64,000 nucleotides of DNA, taken from positions 14,687,001 through 14,751,000 of the forward strand of contig CATNEN010000001.1 in the NCBI GenBank assembly GCA_950097015.1, read 5' to 3'. This DNA comes from Macrostomum hystrix. Taxonomy: Eukaryota; Platyhelminthes; Macrostomidae. The number at the start of each line of letters is the position of its first letter. The stretch's first letter is position 1. The notes below the pieces were generated by a model, which saw only the letters and a list, made by a program, of their open reading frames with translations, searched no databases and was not told where the DNA came from. Below, in pieces: positions 1 through 11,125 of this stretch. The position numbers were made by a program, and so were the translations under genes.

Positions 1-1278
1 CAAACATGATTCAAGGAAGTGTTGTACCAGTAAACTAACGGTGAGGTAGCTATAGCAGTATATGTAAGTTATAGGTGAGTTTGTCAGTTCAAATATTACC
101 TGGCCTCTTTGGACACAAAAGAGTTTCTCTTTTCTAAGAATATACCAAAACTTTGCCACTTAATGGCTTTATTGTTTAAGAATTTGATTTTGATACTTGA
201 TTTTCCTCATCAAATTCTTCAATATTTTATTGACTTTGGTAAGTTTAAATTTTACTCTAAAGTTGGGTAAAGTTTAGCACTTTACTATACAAATGATCTA
301 ATATCATGTATATAAGGACAAATAATTTGGTTTCTGCATTAAAAAATTCGATTTTTATATAGAAATTAGATAGAAAGTCAGATACAACAAACAGTAGTAC
401 TAATGTAGGATCACATTTATATATCATTTGTGTGAATTATCTATGTGAGTTTTTTGTAAACATTTGCTATTGCATAGCTATAGCTATGCCCTATGTGAAA
501 CTTTAAAAAATTAAAGTCTCTGTTGAAGAGGACAGAACCTGTCAGAAGTAGCTAGTCCTATATGAATAAACTAATTTCATAGCTTAAATTTAGCGAATAT
601 ATGTTTTATTTGGAATAAATGTTACAATTACAACCCTATTTGGCTAGAGGAATACTTTCAGTTTAAGGATGGAATAAATATTTATATTTAAACATAACTA
701 GCTATAATCAGTGTTGCTCTTGTTGTCATAAACCACATTGAAAACATATGAACACATTTTTGTAATGGAGTGTGTGATTTTGATTTACGTGTAAAATATA
801 ATAGATATTGTTAATTTTTTAACTGGAATTGGCTCTCTATTGTAAACATTTTATAATGCTCAAACACAAGGATCTCACCTTGTACAGTAGCAAAATAGCT
901 GTATACAAAAGATTATCAGGCACACCAGATGGCATATTTGGATCTCAGATTTAAATAGTGAGTTGACAGCTGACCCTACCTATATTTTTATCCATTTTTG
1001 CCAAGAGAGGTTTCCAGAAGTGCCCATAGATTTTGAGTGCAAGGTATTCAAAGCTTTGGTCAATTTTTAAGACTTTAGCTTCACAGCACTATGTTAAATG
1101 CAAGTGGTTAAAATGAATACAGCACATAATAGCTATATCAATCTACATTAAAAAGCTTTCTACTGAGGCTTACAGCACTTCTAAAGAGTGCAATGTATAT
1201 TATCCTCATTGATTTTAATAGCACATCTATAAAGTGCTATTATACTGAACTGTTTTATTTAACAATTTGCAGTCTAGT
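1..1278. other. AT-rich intergenic or intronic DNA
   Basis: No reading frame with coding character, RNA gene or repeat is visible here. The sequence is strongly AT-rich with many short stop-rich stretches, and may be the 3' flank of the minus-strand gene that ends at 1279. Confidence 0.5.
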
Positions 1279-2435
1279 CTATCTAGGAAAAAGATGGACT
1301 GTCCTACTGTTTGGCTGTTGTGAGATAACATGTTCTTCAGCAACACTTTGCTGTGTCATATGTGACAGGCTTGGTAATGAAAATTGTAAAGGTACCTGAG
1401 AAGGTACTTGAGACTCAGATGTAGGTATGGATATCTGTAATTCCTGTGGCAATGACATAGGGTAATAATTCTGCGAAAAATTCAGTGGACCCTGTACATG
1501 GGGACCATGGTATATAGGTAGGTGACTACGTATTACTTGATTTTGAGAACTTCTAAGTTGCTGCAAATTAATGTCTTGTAAATGAGCGTCTGGATTTTGT
1601 AATAATGTGTCAATACTATTGATATTTGAAGTAATATTGTTGAGACTGGTAATATCATTGACATTACTTTGTGATGCTTCTGCACTTTGACTACATTCTT
1701 CATTGAGGCTTATCTCAGCCTCAGCAGCATTGTCATTCTGCTGCGTAGCCACTATTGCAGAATCATTCCCATTTGCACTAGTACCTTGCATGCCAACAAG
1801 CAATGCTTGATTTTGGTTTGCCAGAGTACATTCTGTGCTAATTGTAGGTGCTACATTTCTCTCATTCCATTCTGAATGAGACCAAAATTTCACTTCACCA
1901 TGATCAGAAATTGCCGGAAATTGTGCAACACATTGCTGTTGGTTAATATTATGGGGTGAAGAGAAGTTGGGAATAAAACGTCCTGGCCCTTTCTTCTGAC
2001 CTGTAGCTAAATCAGAAGCTATAAGTGCCCATTGAATTGCACCAGAGTTGCCTGCCCTTTCATAAGCGTCCTTAGCTATTTTACTAAGCTCTTTGCGCAG
2101 GTAGACAACACCCTTTTTAATAATTTCTTCAAACTTTCCTTCTGTTTGAGGAAGCTGCTGCAAATTTTGAAGCCTGTGTTGGGCTTGCTTATCTGCTCTT
2201 ATAAAATCAACAATAGAACTACATGCTTCTTGGACCTGTCCACTCAAAGTGCCAGTGACATCTTTAGAACAGTGATAAATGGCTCTGTCATGTTCAGTAA
2301 TTCTAATAACAATGTAAGTTTCTTTATGTTTCTCCAAGTCCTGAATGATTCTTTTAATTGGGCGAGGTCGATTTTTGTCGTTCTTTTTTGCTATACTTAG
2401 ACCCTTATACTTCTCTAGCAATGCTGGAGTCCAAG
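1279..2435 (-). CDS. Unrecognised protein, probable terminal exon
   Basis: A 385-codon open stretch on the minus strand ends in a stop at 1279-1281. I do not recognise the family. The first 150 residues look globular and mixed charged/hydrophobic. The rest is rich in Q, N and S, with short repeats of SQVP type near the end. The frame continues upstream of the first possible start codon to a good acceptor (pyrimidine-rich tract, then TTTCAG, at 2436-2440), so this is better read as the last exon of a spliced gene than as a gene starting near 2421. No ATG lies near the frame start. A possible upstream exon is at 2601-2663, but its phase does not join directly. The low-complexity Q/N/S tail would fit a regulatory or DNA-associated protein; that is inference only. 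Confidence 0.5.
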
Positions 2436-2600
2436 CTGAAATGAAGAGGTATATGATATTAAAAATATTTAAATGAGATTTTCACTACTAGGCTTTTGTC
2501 CAGAACTGCAAGAATTAAAAGTGAGGCTGTACAATTCTGAACAAAAACCAAGTTAGTGGGCGCAGAAATGTTAGAAATGCCTAATTCCTTTAAATCTTAC

Positions 2601-2663
2601 TGTATATAAAACACTAGCACAGCCCTTCTTTCGAAGAAATTCATTGCCGCTAGTAGGACCCAT
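2601..2663 (-). CDS. Candidate small upstream exon
   Basis: A 21-codon frame opens with ATG right after an AG (aatttcag then ATG) and ends at a consensus donor, ACA followed by GTAAGA at 2600-2595. The predicted residues (MGPTSGNEFLRKKG and onward) look coding. The exon ends in phase 0, whereas the exon at 2435 needs one preceding base, so either another small exon lies between or one boundary is wrong. Confidence 0.25.
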
Positions 2664-3012
2664 CTGAAATTAAGTTTTTTAGGAATTTGCAATCACATGT
2701 CTGTCACAAATAACATGAACTATTTACCTACTCTTCAATGGCAAAGTATATATTTTTGGAGAGTCTATAGGCATGTCAAGTAATACCATATTATAGGGCC
2801 ACAAAATAGTCAAGTTAGAAAATCCAAAACTGTAACATGTCACCATTGCTATTAGAAGGAAAAAGCATAAAAAAATTATGAAATACAATTTTAAATTCTT
2901 AACTTGAAAATTACTTCTACTTTGAAACAAATTCTTCAGGAATTATTTAGCATGGGCATGGTGAATTTTTCAGTCTTGGAATAGCTATTTAAGTATTCTA
3001 TAGGCGTATAGC

Positions 3013-4150
3013 TACCAGTGTGACTGATATATTCATTTCCTTGAAGGTACTCTTAACAGGCCCTAGTCACAACACATGCTGCACATTACTCTAGACTACA
3101 GTTCAGGGAGTATTTCGTTTTAAGAGTTGAAATCATAATGTATATAAATAGCCAAGTTTCAAATACCTACATATAGAAAGTAGTAGGGAATCTTGTTAGG
3201 AAATTGATTTTTTGACCTTATAGCCAACACATTTCACAAGCTTTGAGTTTTTTCAACTTTTAAAGAGGTAATCACAGTTTATTCAAGGTTTTCAGTTTTT
3301 GCACTAAATATTGATATTAATACATTTTCCACAAACATTTCCAGCCTGCCTTGCTTGCTGCCTGACTTTTCGCTTGTCAACATTATGGACTCTAATGGAC
3401 GACTAGGTCTTGGAATAGCTGAATTTTCTGCATGCTGTCAAACTGCCATTGTCTGGTTCTAGGCAAGCCTCAAGTGACTGCAATACTTTTGCGCTCAAAG
3501 CTAGCTACTGTCAGCCTGCAGCTCGACTCTTTGGACGAGCATATGAGTTAATATCTATAAAAATATTGATTGCTTTTCTGAAAGTTACAGTTCAATGTGA
3601 ATTCAAATGCAATGGCCCTCATTTTTTATAAACAGGTTTTTTGGCCTATATGGTCCCCTTCTATTAATGGTACATGCTAATACCAATAATTAAACGAGGA
3701 CTCGATTCCATGTGATTATCTTCTCAGATTCTCCTCTCTGCATCAGCCTCGAGGAGACATGCCCGCTATGGTCAGGCATTGTCCTTATATTTAACACACT
3801 GACTTTGACAAATAGAGGCTGTTCCTGTTTCTAGCTTTCAATTACATTCAAACTCTGCCGCTTTCCGCAGTGCTTTTTTGATCTGCTCTCTCTCCCGATC
3901 TCTTCGTGATTCCCCTTTTCTCTTCGTCATTGCCCTTTTCTCCTGCACCAGATGCAGAGTAAAAACGACTGACAGTTGATACTACTCCTCATCTAGTAGT
4001 CTGTGTCGCAACTTTTCTGTATTGGTTTGACTGAAATATTCACTTCCTTGAAGGCACTCTTAACAGGTCAAAGTCACAGGCCACAGGGCATGCTACATAT
4101 TTCTCCAGGCTGTAGGTGTGGGTGCACTTATTAAGAGTTGGACTATCTTA
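3013..4150. repeat. Pair of dispersed direct repeats about 1 kb apart
   Basis: About 120 bp at 3013-3135 recurs in the same orientation at 4028-4150. Both begin TGACTGA(T/A)ATATTCA and share a core containing CTCTTAACAGG. They have diverged by substitutions and small indels. No gene lies between them. They look like old copies of an unidentified repeat, or the ends of a decayed element. Confidence 0.5.
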
Positions 4151-5179
4151 GATTTGACACCTTGATCTGAATGGCGTAGGCGAGGGGGTCATACTAGCTA
4201 CTAGTAGCCGAACACTATTAGTATGGGTTACCAGAAATCTGCCTAACACAGGGGAAATAAGAGAGCGTGCATTTGGATGGGAGAGGGTGGCCTATCCTCT
4301 GCATATAGGACAGGTGACGATCTATGTGGCTGAGGGGTTGGAGCCCCATTAGAATTAACCATCAGAATTCTGAGCACCAAAAATTAGCGAAAATTATCAG
4401 CATGAGCTTGCCGTGACACCCGAGACAGTAATGACCCCTGGAATGGATTTCTAGGCTATGTATGCCACTGTTTAGATCTGCATGAAAAGCTTGTTTAGCA
4501 GGTAGCATTAATGAGCTATTACTACTATTAATATTGATAGTAATATTGATAGTAATTGATAGTAATATTTATAATACCAGAAATTTCCAACTATGTACAT
4601 TATTATACAGCAGTAACAAATATGGATTGATTTTGACATGCCAGAAACTCTCACAATACATTATTTCAAATAGGAAAATATTAAACCGACATGGGCACCT
4701 AAACCTGACTTTCCTGTCAGTTCTTAGTTTCACTAACTAATTAAAAAAGGTTTCTATTTAACAATTCTAGCTAGTAATAGGGTATAGAATTACATTTGAA
4801 GTTTTGACTCGACGAGCTCTTTACTATTCGAGTTTTGGTGGGAAGAGAAAAATCGGTTCGTTCCCCTTTGTCCCCCGCTCAAATAGGGAAAATGGCACCA
4901 TTGTCTGGTTCGTTCCCAAGTTCGCGTAAACAACCCCTCCCAGCCAACCACGCTTCATCATGGGGTTTGTAGTTGAGGATGCGTATAGGGAGCTCATGAG
5001 CTGCATTCGTCTAGCCGGACTCATGGCACGGTGAGGTGACCTGGACTAGCCGTCTAATTTTTACCGTGAGCTGGGGCAGGCTAGTCCAGGGCCGTTAGGT
5101 GTTTTGTGCAGTCAAAGTTCCCGGCCAGGCGTGTAGACTGAGGGTCTGCAGCCCAGGCCATCACAGGCAGTTATTCTGC
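4151..5179. other. Intergenic DNA without a recognisable gene
   Basis: Mixed-composition sequence with short ORFs only. 4800-5170 is more GC-rich and resembles repeat-derived DNA at the 3' flank of the adjacent LINE. No domain, RNA gene or clear repeat was seen. Confidence 0.4.
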
Positions 5180-6351
5180 TTATTATTATTATTATTATTA
5201 TTAAAACGCGCACGCCATCTATGGGTGCTGATTTTTTTATATATATATTTTTTAACAACACATTTAAATGAACAACGAAAAGCAACATAAAAAGCGAAGT
5301 TAAGTAGGAATCAAATATCGAGCTGGGAAGGGAAAGCAAAGGTATTAAAAATAAGAGCAGTAAAAACACAAGGGACGCCAGGGATAAAACAAATTATGAA
5401 ATATCTATTGTTGAATGCTAGTAAAATCTCGTAGTCTCAGGGCAGCTGTTCCCTTATTTTAGATATTTCTATGATGTATTTTGCTAAAGCTTCAGCGGTT
5501 TCCCTATCGTCTTGAGCCATTATGTAGTTAGATTTTTCTTCTGCTGTTAAGGATATGAAATTGGGGGTTTTCCCAGAAACTTCCGTCTCAAATTTCGAAC
5601 GTACTGCGCTATACTTATTCCAAGTGCACTTAAAAAGGAAGTGGACCTCGTTTTCAACTTCTGTTTTGCACTTACTACATAATCTATTTGCATACGGAAT
5701 TTTCGGTCTCGCAGTTCGCAATGTTTCGCAAGCTAGCTTATGGTTTCCTAGTCTAAACGAGGCTATGGTACGTCTCCACTCCGGGTTGTATATTTGTTGT
5801 AAATATTTTTCGGCTGAATAATATTGCTTAAAGGAGTAATAGAAGTGACTTAGCTTGCTTGAGTTCTGTGTCCTTTGTCTCCAATGGGTATCGAACTGAG
5901 AAACGAAATTTTTCCTGTGGTTTCCAATTGCTTTTGCAGGACTAATGCCTCTGCAGTTCAGCATAACCTCATTGTTGGTCTTTGCTTTGATTCCAACATC
6001 ACTGTATGTTTGGTCCGCCAATAACTTGGAAATTATGGAGTCCGGCCGGCTTGTTATGGAGGCCCAGTACGAAATGCTTCTTTTCTGGATGTTGTATAAT
6101 AAAGGCAATCTGCCTAACTCCGAGCGGGCCCCGTTGCCATCCGTATTTTGGCTGACTTGTAGTATGGCTTTACAGCACCTGATGTTTACTCTTTCAAAAA
6201 GACAGCGGTCCCAAGGACCCAGGTTCCACGAGACAAAAGCCCCCCAGGCCTCAGAGGCGTACAGAGCTATGCTTTCTATCATTGCTGTGCAGTACAGCAT
6301 GAGCTGATTGTATCTGACCGCCCCATGGCTGGCTAATTCACAAATTGACAA
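5180..6351 (-). mobile_element. 5'-truncated LINE (non-LTR retrotransposon)
   Basis: Read on the minus strand, the element has a C-terminal ORF2 fragment (6351-5437), a 3' UTR of about 230 bp, and ends in a short (TAA)n tail at 5203-5180. It lacks the endonuclease, most of the reverse transcriptase and the 5' UTR, as expected from incomplete target-primed reverse transcription. The (TAA)n tail resembles that of I/Jockey-like families, but the clade cannot be fixed. The LINE tail reads TAA on the sense strand, whereas the SINE tail further right reads ATT, so the two need not be partners. Confidence 0.75.
5437..6351 (-). pseudogene. LINE ORF2 C-terminal fragment
   Basis: This frame of about 304 codons matches the region after the reverse-transcriptase core in LINE ORF2 proteins. 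The N-terminal part holds a conserved-looking stretch (MIESIALYASEAWG), where the RT thumb leads into the tail. Near the C-terminus there is a CCHC zinc-binding knuckle, CSKCKTEVENEVHFLFKC. It is open to its stop at 5437, so the insertion is fairly young or lightly mutated, but the upstream half of the protein is missing and it cannot encode an active element. No native start codon is present; the frame simply begins at the truncation point. Confidence 0.75.
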
Positions 6352-6585
6352 ATTGTGACAAACTCAATTTGTGCGGATATAGTATGTTCGTGAATGAACC
6401 AGTGAGTTATGAATAAATGAGAGCGTCTGTGAATGAATAAATCAGTGAGTCTGTGAGCAAATGAATGAGTGCGTCTATGATCTATGTCTATGACAAACGG
6501 CCTTCAGCAGCGAGTCTACACTTTTCTTCAACCCCTCCATCTCCTCCCCCTTCTTCTCCCCTTCTCTCAGCGACTGTCCCGCGGA

Positions 6586-6714
6586 TAGCTCAGCGGGTAG
6601 GCGATTGACTACCGCCTTTCTTTGAGCACCATGTTAAATGGTTTCCGAGGTGGTATCTTCCCTTCCTAGTGAGCACTCCACATTAAACGAGGGCAGGTCA
6701 GTGGTTCAATATCC
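6586..6714 (+). other. Possible decayed tRNA-like / SINE head
   Basis: 6586-6597 matches a pol III A box (TAGCTCAGCGGG). 6703-6712 resembles a B box (GGTTCAATAT) with one mismatch. The boxes are about 115 bp apart, too far for a tRNA (about 40-50), and no cloverleaf folds. A degenerate tRNA-derived repeat is the likeliest reading. Confidence 0.2.
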
Positions 6715-6863
6715 CTCCAAATTAGTATTCATTGCGTCACGTTGTTCTTGTTTTAGAAAGTCGAGCAGGTTTGACATCCGGCATTCCTCAGCAAGATCGA
6801 AAGCTTCTTTGAGAGCCTTCTGACTGAGGTCGATACCATTCCTGAGCTTTTCCATTTCAGAAG

Positions 6864-7253
6864 TCAGAGAGAATACTCGTTCACATCATCCTGCAGCGCA
6901 CTTACTTCGTTTTCTGATTCGATTCTCGCTTTCAATGACAAGAGACGCTCTTCGCTAATTTTAGCCCTCGTCGCGGCTTGGCTAACTCCGTGTACACGTT
7001 CGATGTGGATGTATAGTGTACGTTTTAAGTAAGGAAGGGAGCACCCAGGACAGAGCACCTTTTCGTCACAAGGCTTTGGAGGCAGACTCGCCAAAGTAAA
7101 CCGCTTAATCTGCTCCTTCAGGGATTGTATGGAATTGCCTTTCAGCAAATCCGGGTGGCTTTCGTGGATATGCTGTGTGAAGCGAGAGTTTCTTATACCA
7201 TGTGTCGGCACTTCACCTTCTTCACCCTTTTTATGAAAAGGACAGAGGTCGTC
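6864..7253 (-). CDS. C2H2-type zinc-finger exon of a repeat-containing protein
   Basis: This minus-strand frame is open from 7253 and stops at 6864-6866. It contains two finger-like modules. The first has a poor N-terminal half (CPFH, then QHIHESH). The second is canonical: CPGCSLPYLKRTLYIHIERVHG has Cys-x2-Cys, a hydrophobic core and the His pair, here split over positions 41-64 of the region. An acidic and basic helical tail follows. The frame of the preceding exon block ends in a consensus donor (CCTG then GTATGT, 7326-7321), so this looks like the last exon of the same gene. The acceptor could not be fixed; a phase-compatible one would be the AG just before codon GAA near 7214. The protein may be a nuclear factor or derive from a transposon; no specific family is claimed. 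Confidence 0.45.
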   Translation of the reverse strand, partial: DDLCPFHKKGEEGEVPTHGIRNSRFTQHIHESHPDLLKGNSIQSLKEQIKRFTLASLPPKPCDEKVLCPGCSLPYLKRTLYIHIERVHGVSQAATRAKISEERLLSLKARIESENEVSALQDDVNEYSL

Positions 7254-7326
7254 TTACCAGCAGAATTTTTTACTGCAGAATCAAATGAACTTAGCGACTG
7301 TTCACCTGGGCTAACTTAAGACATAC

Positions 7327-7704
7327 CAGGATTGGCTTGAGTCGCAGCAGGATAAGCTTGAGGCGCAGCAGGATTGACTTGGGACGCACCGGGATTGGCT
7401 CGACACGAACCTGAGTTAAGTTCTGAAAATCTTTGATTGACTACTTCCGACATAATTTCCTCAATTTTGCAAGGCACGACGCAAAACTGACAATCGCCAA
7501 GAACAGGATTCTGGTGCGCGTTAGTCGTAGACGGAACATCCAACGAAGACATAAATGAAGACGGCAAACCATTGTATGAGGTCAAACCACAATTGTCCGT
7601 CTCACTCACAATTGGTGTTGTAGGTCGCGGTCGCCTATATTCTTCAGCAAACATTTCGTCAACAAGAGATTGCGTATCGTGGCAGGTCTAGTTCGAAAAT
7701 TTCT
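7327..7704 (-). CDS. Middle coding block, out of frame with its upstream exon
   Basis: This frame reads ...HDTQSLVDEMFAEEYRRPRPTT and ends with a second short repeat rich in NP, PAA and QA, before a donor at 7326-7321 (GTATGT) in phase 1. It contains a Cys pair (GDCQFCVVPC). It overlaps the end of the exon above (stop at 7659) but is shifted by one base. Continuity of sense suggests the original protein ran from ELDLP in the upper frame into this frame, so one nucleotide has been lost or gained between about 7675 and 7700. Whether this is a real lesion or an assembly error cannot be told. Confidence 0.4.
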
Positions 7705-8235
7705 AAGTCAGCAGCTTCAAATTGACTCTCGACAGTAACCTCAAGACACTGTTCGCTTGACACAGCTGCTTCAGGAGGCTGCTCACTCAATACAGCTGCT
7801 TCAGGAGGCTGCTCACTCGGTACAGCCGTTTCAGGAGGCTGCTCACTCGGTACATCTGCTTCAGGAGACTGCTCACTCGACAAAGCTGCTTCAGGAGGCT
7901 GCTCACTCGGTACAGCTGCTTCAGGAGACTGCTCACTCGACAAAGCTGCTTCAGGAGGCTGCTCACTCGGTACAGCTGCTTCAGGAGACTGCTCACTAGA
8001 CAAAGCTGCTACAGGAGGCTGCTCGCTCGGCACAGCTGCTTCAGGAGACTGCTCACTCGGTACAGCTGCTTCAGGAGACTGCTCACTAGACAAAGCTGCT
8101 ACAGGAGGCTGCTCGCTCGACACAGCTGCTTCAGGAGGCTGCTCACTAGGTACAGCTGCTTCAGGAGACTGCTCACTCGACAAAGCTGCTACAGGAGGCT
8201 GCTCGCTCGGCACAGCTGCTTCAGGAATGCAATTT
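7659..8235 (-). CDS. Exon 2: 10-residue (SEQPPEAAVP-type) repeat domain
   Basis: The exon begins at 8235 after a good acceptor (ttctatttcaacag). Its first base completes the Arg codon left open by exon 1 at 8366, so the join is exact and in frame. Nearly the whole exon is a tandem repeat of a 30-bp unit encoding SEQPPEAAVP or SEQSPEAALS, about 15 copies. A short acidic segment (QFEAADLEIFELDLP) follows, then a stop at 7659. Such Pro/Glu/Ala/Ser-rich repeats are normally disordered. The adjacent frame at 7704-7327 is the probable original continuation. Confidence 0.5.
7765..8225. repeat. 30-bp coding minisatellite
   Basis: Tandem 30-bp units of the form tcaggaggctgctcactcgg plus tacagctgct run in exact register for about 15 copies. 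Two unit variants alternate (gga-ggc and gga-gac). The unit is a multiple of three, so copy-number change does not break the minus-strand frame. Confidence 0.85.
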
Positions 8236-8365
8236 CTGTTGAAATAGAACTATTTCTATTTAAACTAGATATTTAAACAAAAGATCTATTTTGCATTAAA
8301 CAAATATACTCATTTACAGATCATACAAAAGTTTATCAGTACTAATCACTTTCATTGGAACTTAC

Positions 8366-8568
8366 CGAGGAACAATTTTTCTAGTCCAAATTTTTCCCAT
8401 TTCTTCAAATTGCACCTTGCCGCCTCCTTTAATGCTGCCAACCAAATGCTCACACGTAACATAGTGCCTTTTTCCTTCTGAATGGTCGTCCCACTCAACA
8501 AGGACCTGCCTCGGACCCTTGGAGGTTCGCAAAAAATTTTCTTTTGTAGACTTCTCCTTCTTGGGCAT
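8366..8568 (-). CDS. Exon 1 of the repeat/zinc-finger gene
   Basis: It starts at ATG 8568 and ends in the perfect donor CG then GTAAGT at 8365, phase 2. The 67 residues start with a lysine-rich basic tail (MPKKEKSTKENFLR). A compact module of Tudor/chromo-barrel style spacing follows (QVLVEWDDHSEGKRHYV, then KVQFEEMGKIWTRKIVP). I infer a small beta-barrel domain from the alternating pattern and the VEWDD start, but the family is not certain. Together with exon 2, the repeat and the fingers, the predicted protein would be a basic, disordered, zinc-binding nuclear factor. Confidence 0.5.
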
Positions 8569-9469
8569 GCTCTTCTAGCTGCAACAAAATTTGGCTACTA
8601 ATATATTAACCTTAGCCAAGAACAGCTGAGTTTAAATTTATCTTATCTCAAATGGAGTCAATAGAATAAAGTCTTATATCTGGTAAAAGTAGAATCGGTT
8701 TTATCAAGTTATGACATAAAACTATATACCATGTACCAATTTTATATAGGTTTTAAAATAAAGTTATAGGGTTATATAGGTTTAGACAAATTTATATTAT
8801 AATATTTAGAAGCTTTTGTCTTGCTATAACTAAAAGAATAATAATGTCCCACAATTTGTCTAATTCTACCCTGAATTTGCTTAATCAATTAGCAAATATT
8901 GAGGGTCTATCTATATATATAAAAGTGAAAACTCTGTCTGTCTGTCTGTCTGTGTGTGTGCAACCTTTTGTCTTTATAGACGCCGAAACCGCTCAACCAA
9001 ATCGCACCAAACTTTGCACATACCTAAAACCACCTACGCTGAGTGCAATAGGCTACTCAAATTCCCGAAAAATCATTTCCTTCCTGCTCAAAAGTGCAAA
9101 AAACTGCTCAAAAATCGTCAAAAAATCACTCAATTCGACATATCGTCGCCCCACTTTGTCAGATTTTCTCCAAATTCGATCCACTTACACTTTACATGTT
9201 TTCCAACAATGCTGTCAATTTTGAACATCTCTACTCAATCCAGAGCAAAGCTGCATCATCTCAAAGTGAGTCACTTTTTGTTTTCCGAGGACAGCCACCC
9301 CAACTCCCCTCCGCCACTCTGCGGGCCAAATTTTATTACAGCCACCCCCTCCCTTCCCCGGGCGCCGAAGCCCCAGACTGTACATTGTATTTCAAGCCGT
9401 GAATGTATACAGCCCAAACCCCTAGACTGTCTACTGGCCCCCAAGCAGCACTGAGACTGAGTGCGGTGA

Positions 9470-10501
9470 GTGCGGTGGCGTCCCAGTGCGCAGGGCTCTC
9501 CGGTCGATATTTCTCTCCAGCCAGCCTGGGATAGAAGAAAGAGAGAGGCCGCTCAAAGGCCACAGGACACTACTCTTACTGCTTTCTTTAAGTTGTGCGC
9601 TGAAGACCCCTTTGCCAGGACTTTGCTGTACCACCAGGTGCCTGCCTATTACACATGGAACGCCTCTTCGAAAGGATGGAAGCGGCGGGTTCAAGGCGCT
9701 GCAGTTCCGGGCCATCCTGAAATACGACAGACTGATGCATTAGCCAGAGTGTACACGGTGCACCCAAACCACCGTGAATGCTACTACCTGCGTATATTGC
9801 TACACACCGTGATTGGTCCGACGTCATTTAGACACATTAGAACGGTGGAAGGCCATACCTGCCAAACTTTTCATGAAGCATGTCAGCGACTGGGACTGCT
9901 GGAAGATGATGCTCAATGGAGAGCGACATTGGAGGAAGCGGCAACGGTGCGCTCACCAAGTCACCTGCGAGATCTCTTTGCCATCATGGTTGCCACCTGT
10001 GGTCTCTCTGATCCACTTCAGCTTTGGGAAACATTCAAAGAACCCATGGCCGAAGACATTCTCTTCCGGGCGCGATTCGTGACTCAGGAGCCAGAGTTGC
10101 CATTCACAGAAGCAGTGTTTAACGAGGCCCTGCTGCGCATTGAGGACAAGGTGCTGGAGTTGACCGATCGCTATCTAGATTCTTTTGGACTCCCAAAAGC
10201 AAACAGGACAGGACAACAGGACAACCTGTGCAGGGAGATGCTGCGAGAAAGAGGCTATGACCAGGAGCAGCTGGGACAGTTCATAGAGGAGAATGAGCCC
10301 CGACTCATGCCTGAGCAGCTAGAGGCGTACCGCGAGCTATTGCGCAGAGCCAGTCGCAGCACTGGCGCCCCTTTTCGGCCGCTGGCGCCCTTTTTTCAGC
10401 CGCTGGCTCCCGTTTTTCAGCCGCTGGCGCCCTTTCTTGGCTCCTGGCGCCCTTTTTCGGCCGCTGGCACCCCCTCTGTGATTCTCATGGCGCTCCCCTG
10501 A
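9470..10501 (+). pseudogene. Helitron RepHel fragment (linker before helicase)
   Basis: The 343-codon frame has the segment found between the HUH Rep nuclease and the PIF1-like helicase in animal Helitrons: DTTLTAFFKL, the LLYHQVPAYYTWN block, ARVYTVHPNHRECYYLRILL, and TFHEACQRLGLLEDDAQWRATL. The HUH catalytic motif and the helicase Walker motifs are absent, so it cannot drive transposition. After about residue 300 the frame runs into a 21-bp tandem repeat (LAPFFQP type), then stops at 10501. The long open frame suggests a recent deletion derivative of an active parent. The ATG at 9470 need not be the native start. Confidence 0.8.
10371..10475. repeat. 21-bp minisatellite inside the Helitron
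   Basis: About five imperfect copies of a 21-bp unit with the core cagccgctggcgccc. It makes the C-terminal LAPFFQP-like residues of the RepHel fragment. Confidence 0.7.
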
Positions 10502-10776
10502 CAGACCGCCCCAAAACAAAATTCCTGGATCTGCCACTGACTGTATAGACGAGTGGCTAAGAGACATGTTTCTAAAGAAGTAATCAAGAGGGGGCTGTTT
10601 GGACAAACTTTTCACTTATTTTTTACTTAAAACGCCCTTAAACAAACTCTTCACTTTTCATTAATGCAGTAAATAAATAAATGGTGATCTTCACTATAAA
10701 GTTAATACAGAGACGTGAATTGCTTACTGCTTTGCTTTAAATTTCTGCCCCAAAAACAACGGGCAAAAAAAGCTAG

Positions 10777-11125
10777 TTATTATATAAAATTTAAAGCAAA
10801 CTAAAAATTAGGCTTGGACATTTTACACAAATGAGTTAGAGCTTAAAAGCTTAGAGCTCAGAGCTTATTTTAACGAATAGCTAGGCTTAGGCCCTATCAA
10901 AGTTCTAAGACTAAGTAAAAATAGCTACTGTAAGGTTGTTTCTATAAGCTAAGTAGAAAGCCAAGATCTAAGTAAAAAAATAGCTAGAATAAAGAACATA
11001 GTAAGAAAATAATACACATTTTAACATTTTAAGAAAATGAACCCGGTGGGACATTTACTATACGCCCCTCTGTACGCCCCACTATGCGCCCTCCCACCAG
11101 TCACCGGTGGGGGGGCGTACGGTTT
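10777..11125. other. AT-rich intergenic DNA
   Basis: No gene seen. The sequence is AT-rich with short internally similar pieces (agctaggctt, agctaagtag). Confidence 0.4.

Larger units (their letters stand above)
8910..10776 (+). mobile_element. Non-autonomous Helitron with both ends
   Basis: The 5' end is TC followed by TATATATATAAAAGTG at 8910, preceded by host A (8909). The region after it (gtctgtctgtctg, then aaccgctcaaccaaatcg) is the typical Helitron 5' sequence. The 3' end has a short hairpin, GCCC..GGGC (10747-10763), an A run, and terminates CTAG at 10773-10776, followed by host T. Insertion between A and T without a target duplication, 5'-TC and 3'-CTRR with a hairpin are the Helitron hallmarks. 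At 1867 bp it is far shorter than autonomous elements and carries only a fragment of the RepHel protein. Confidence 0.85.

Noticed and set aside
6586-6714. A functional tRNA gene
   Set aside because: A and B boxes are too far apart and no cloverleaf forms; kept only as a possible decayed repeat.
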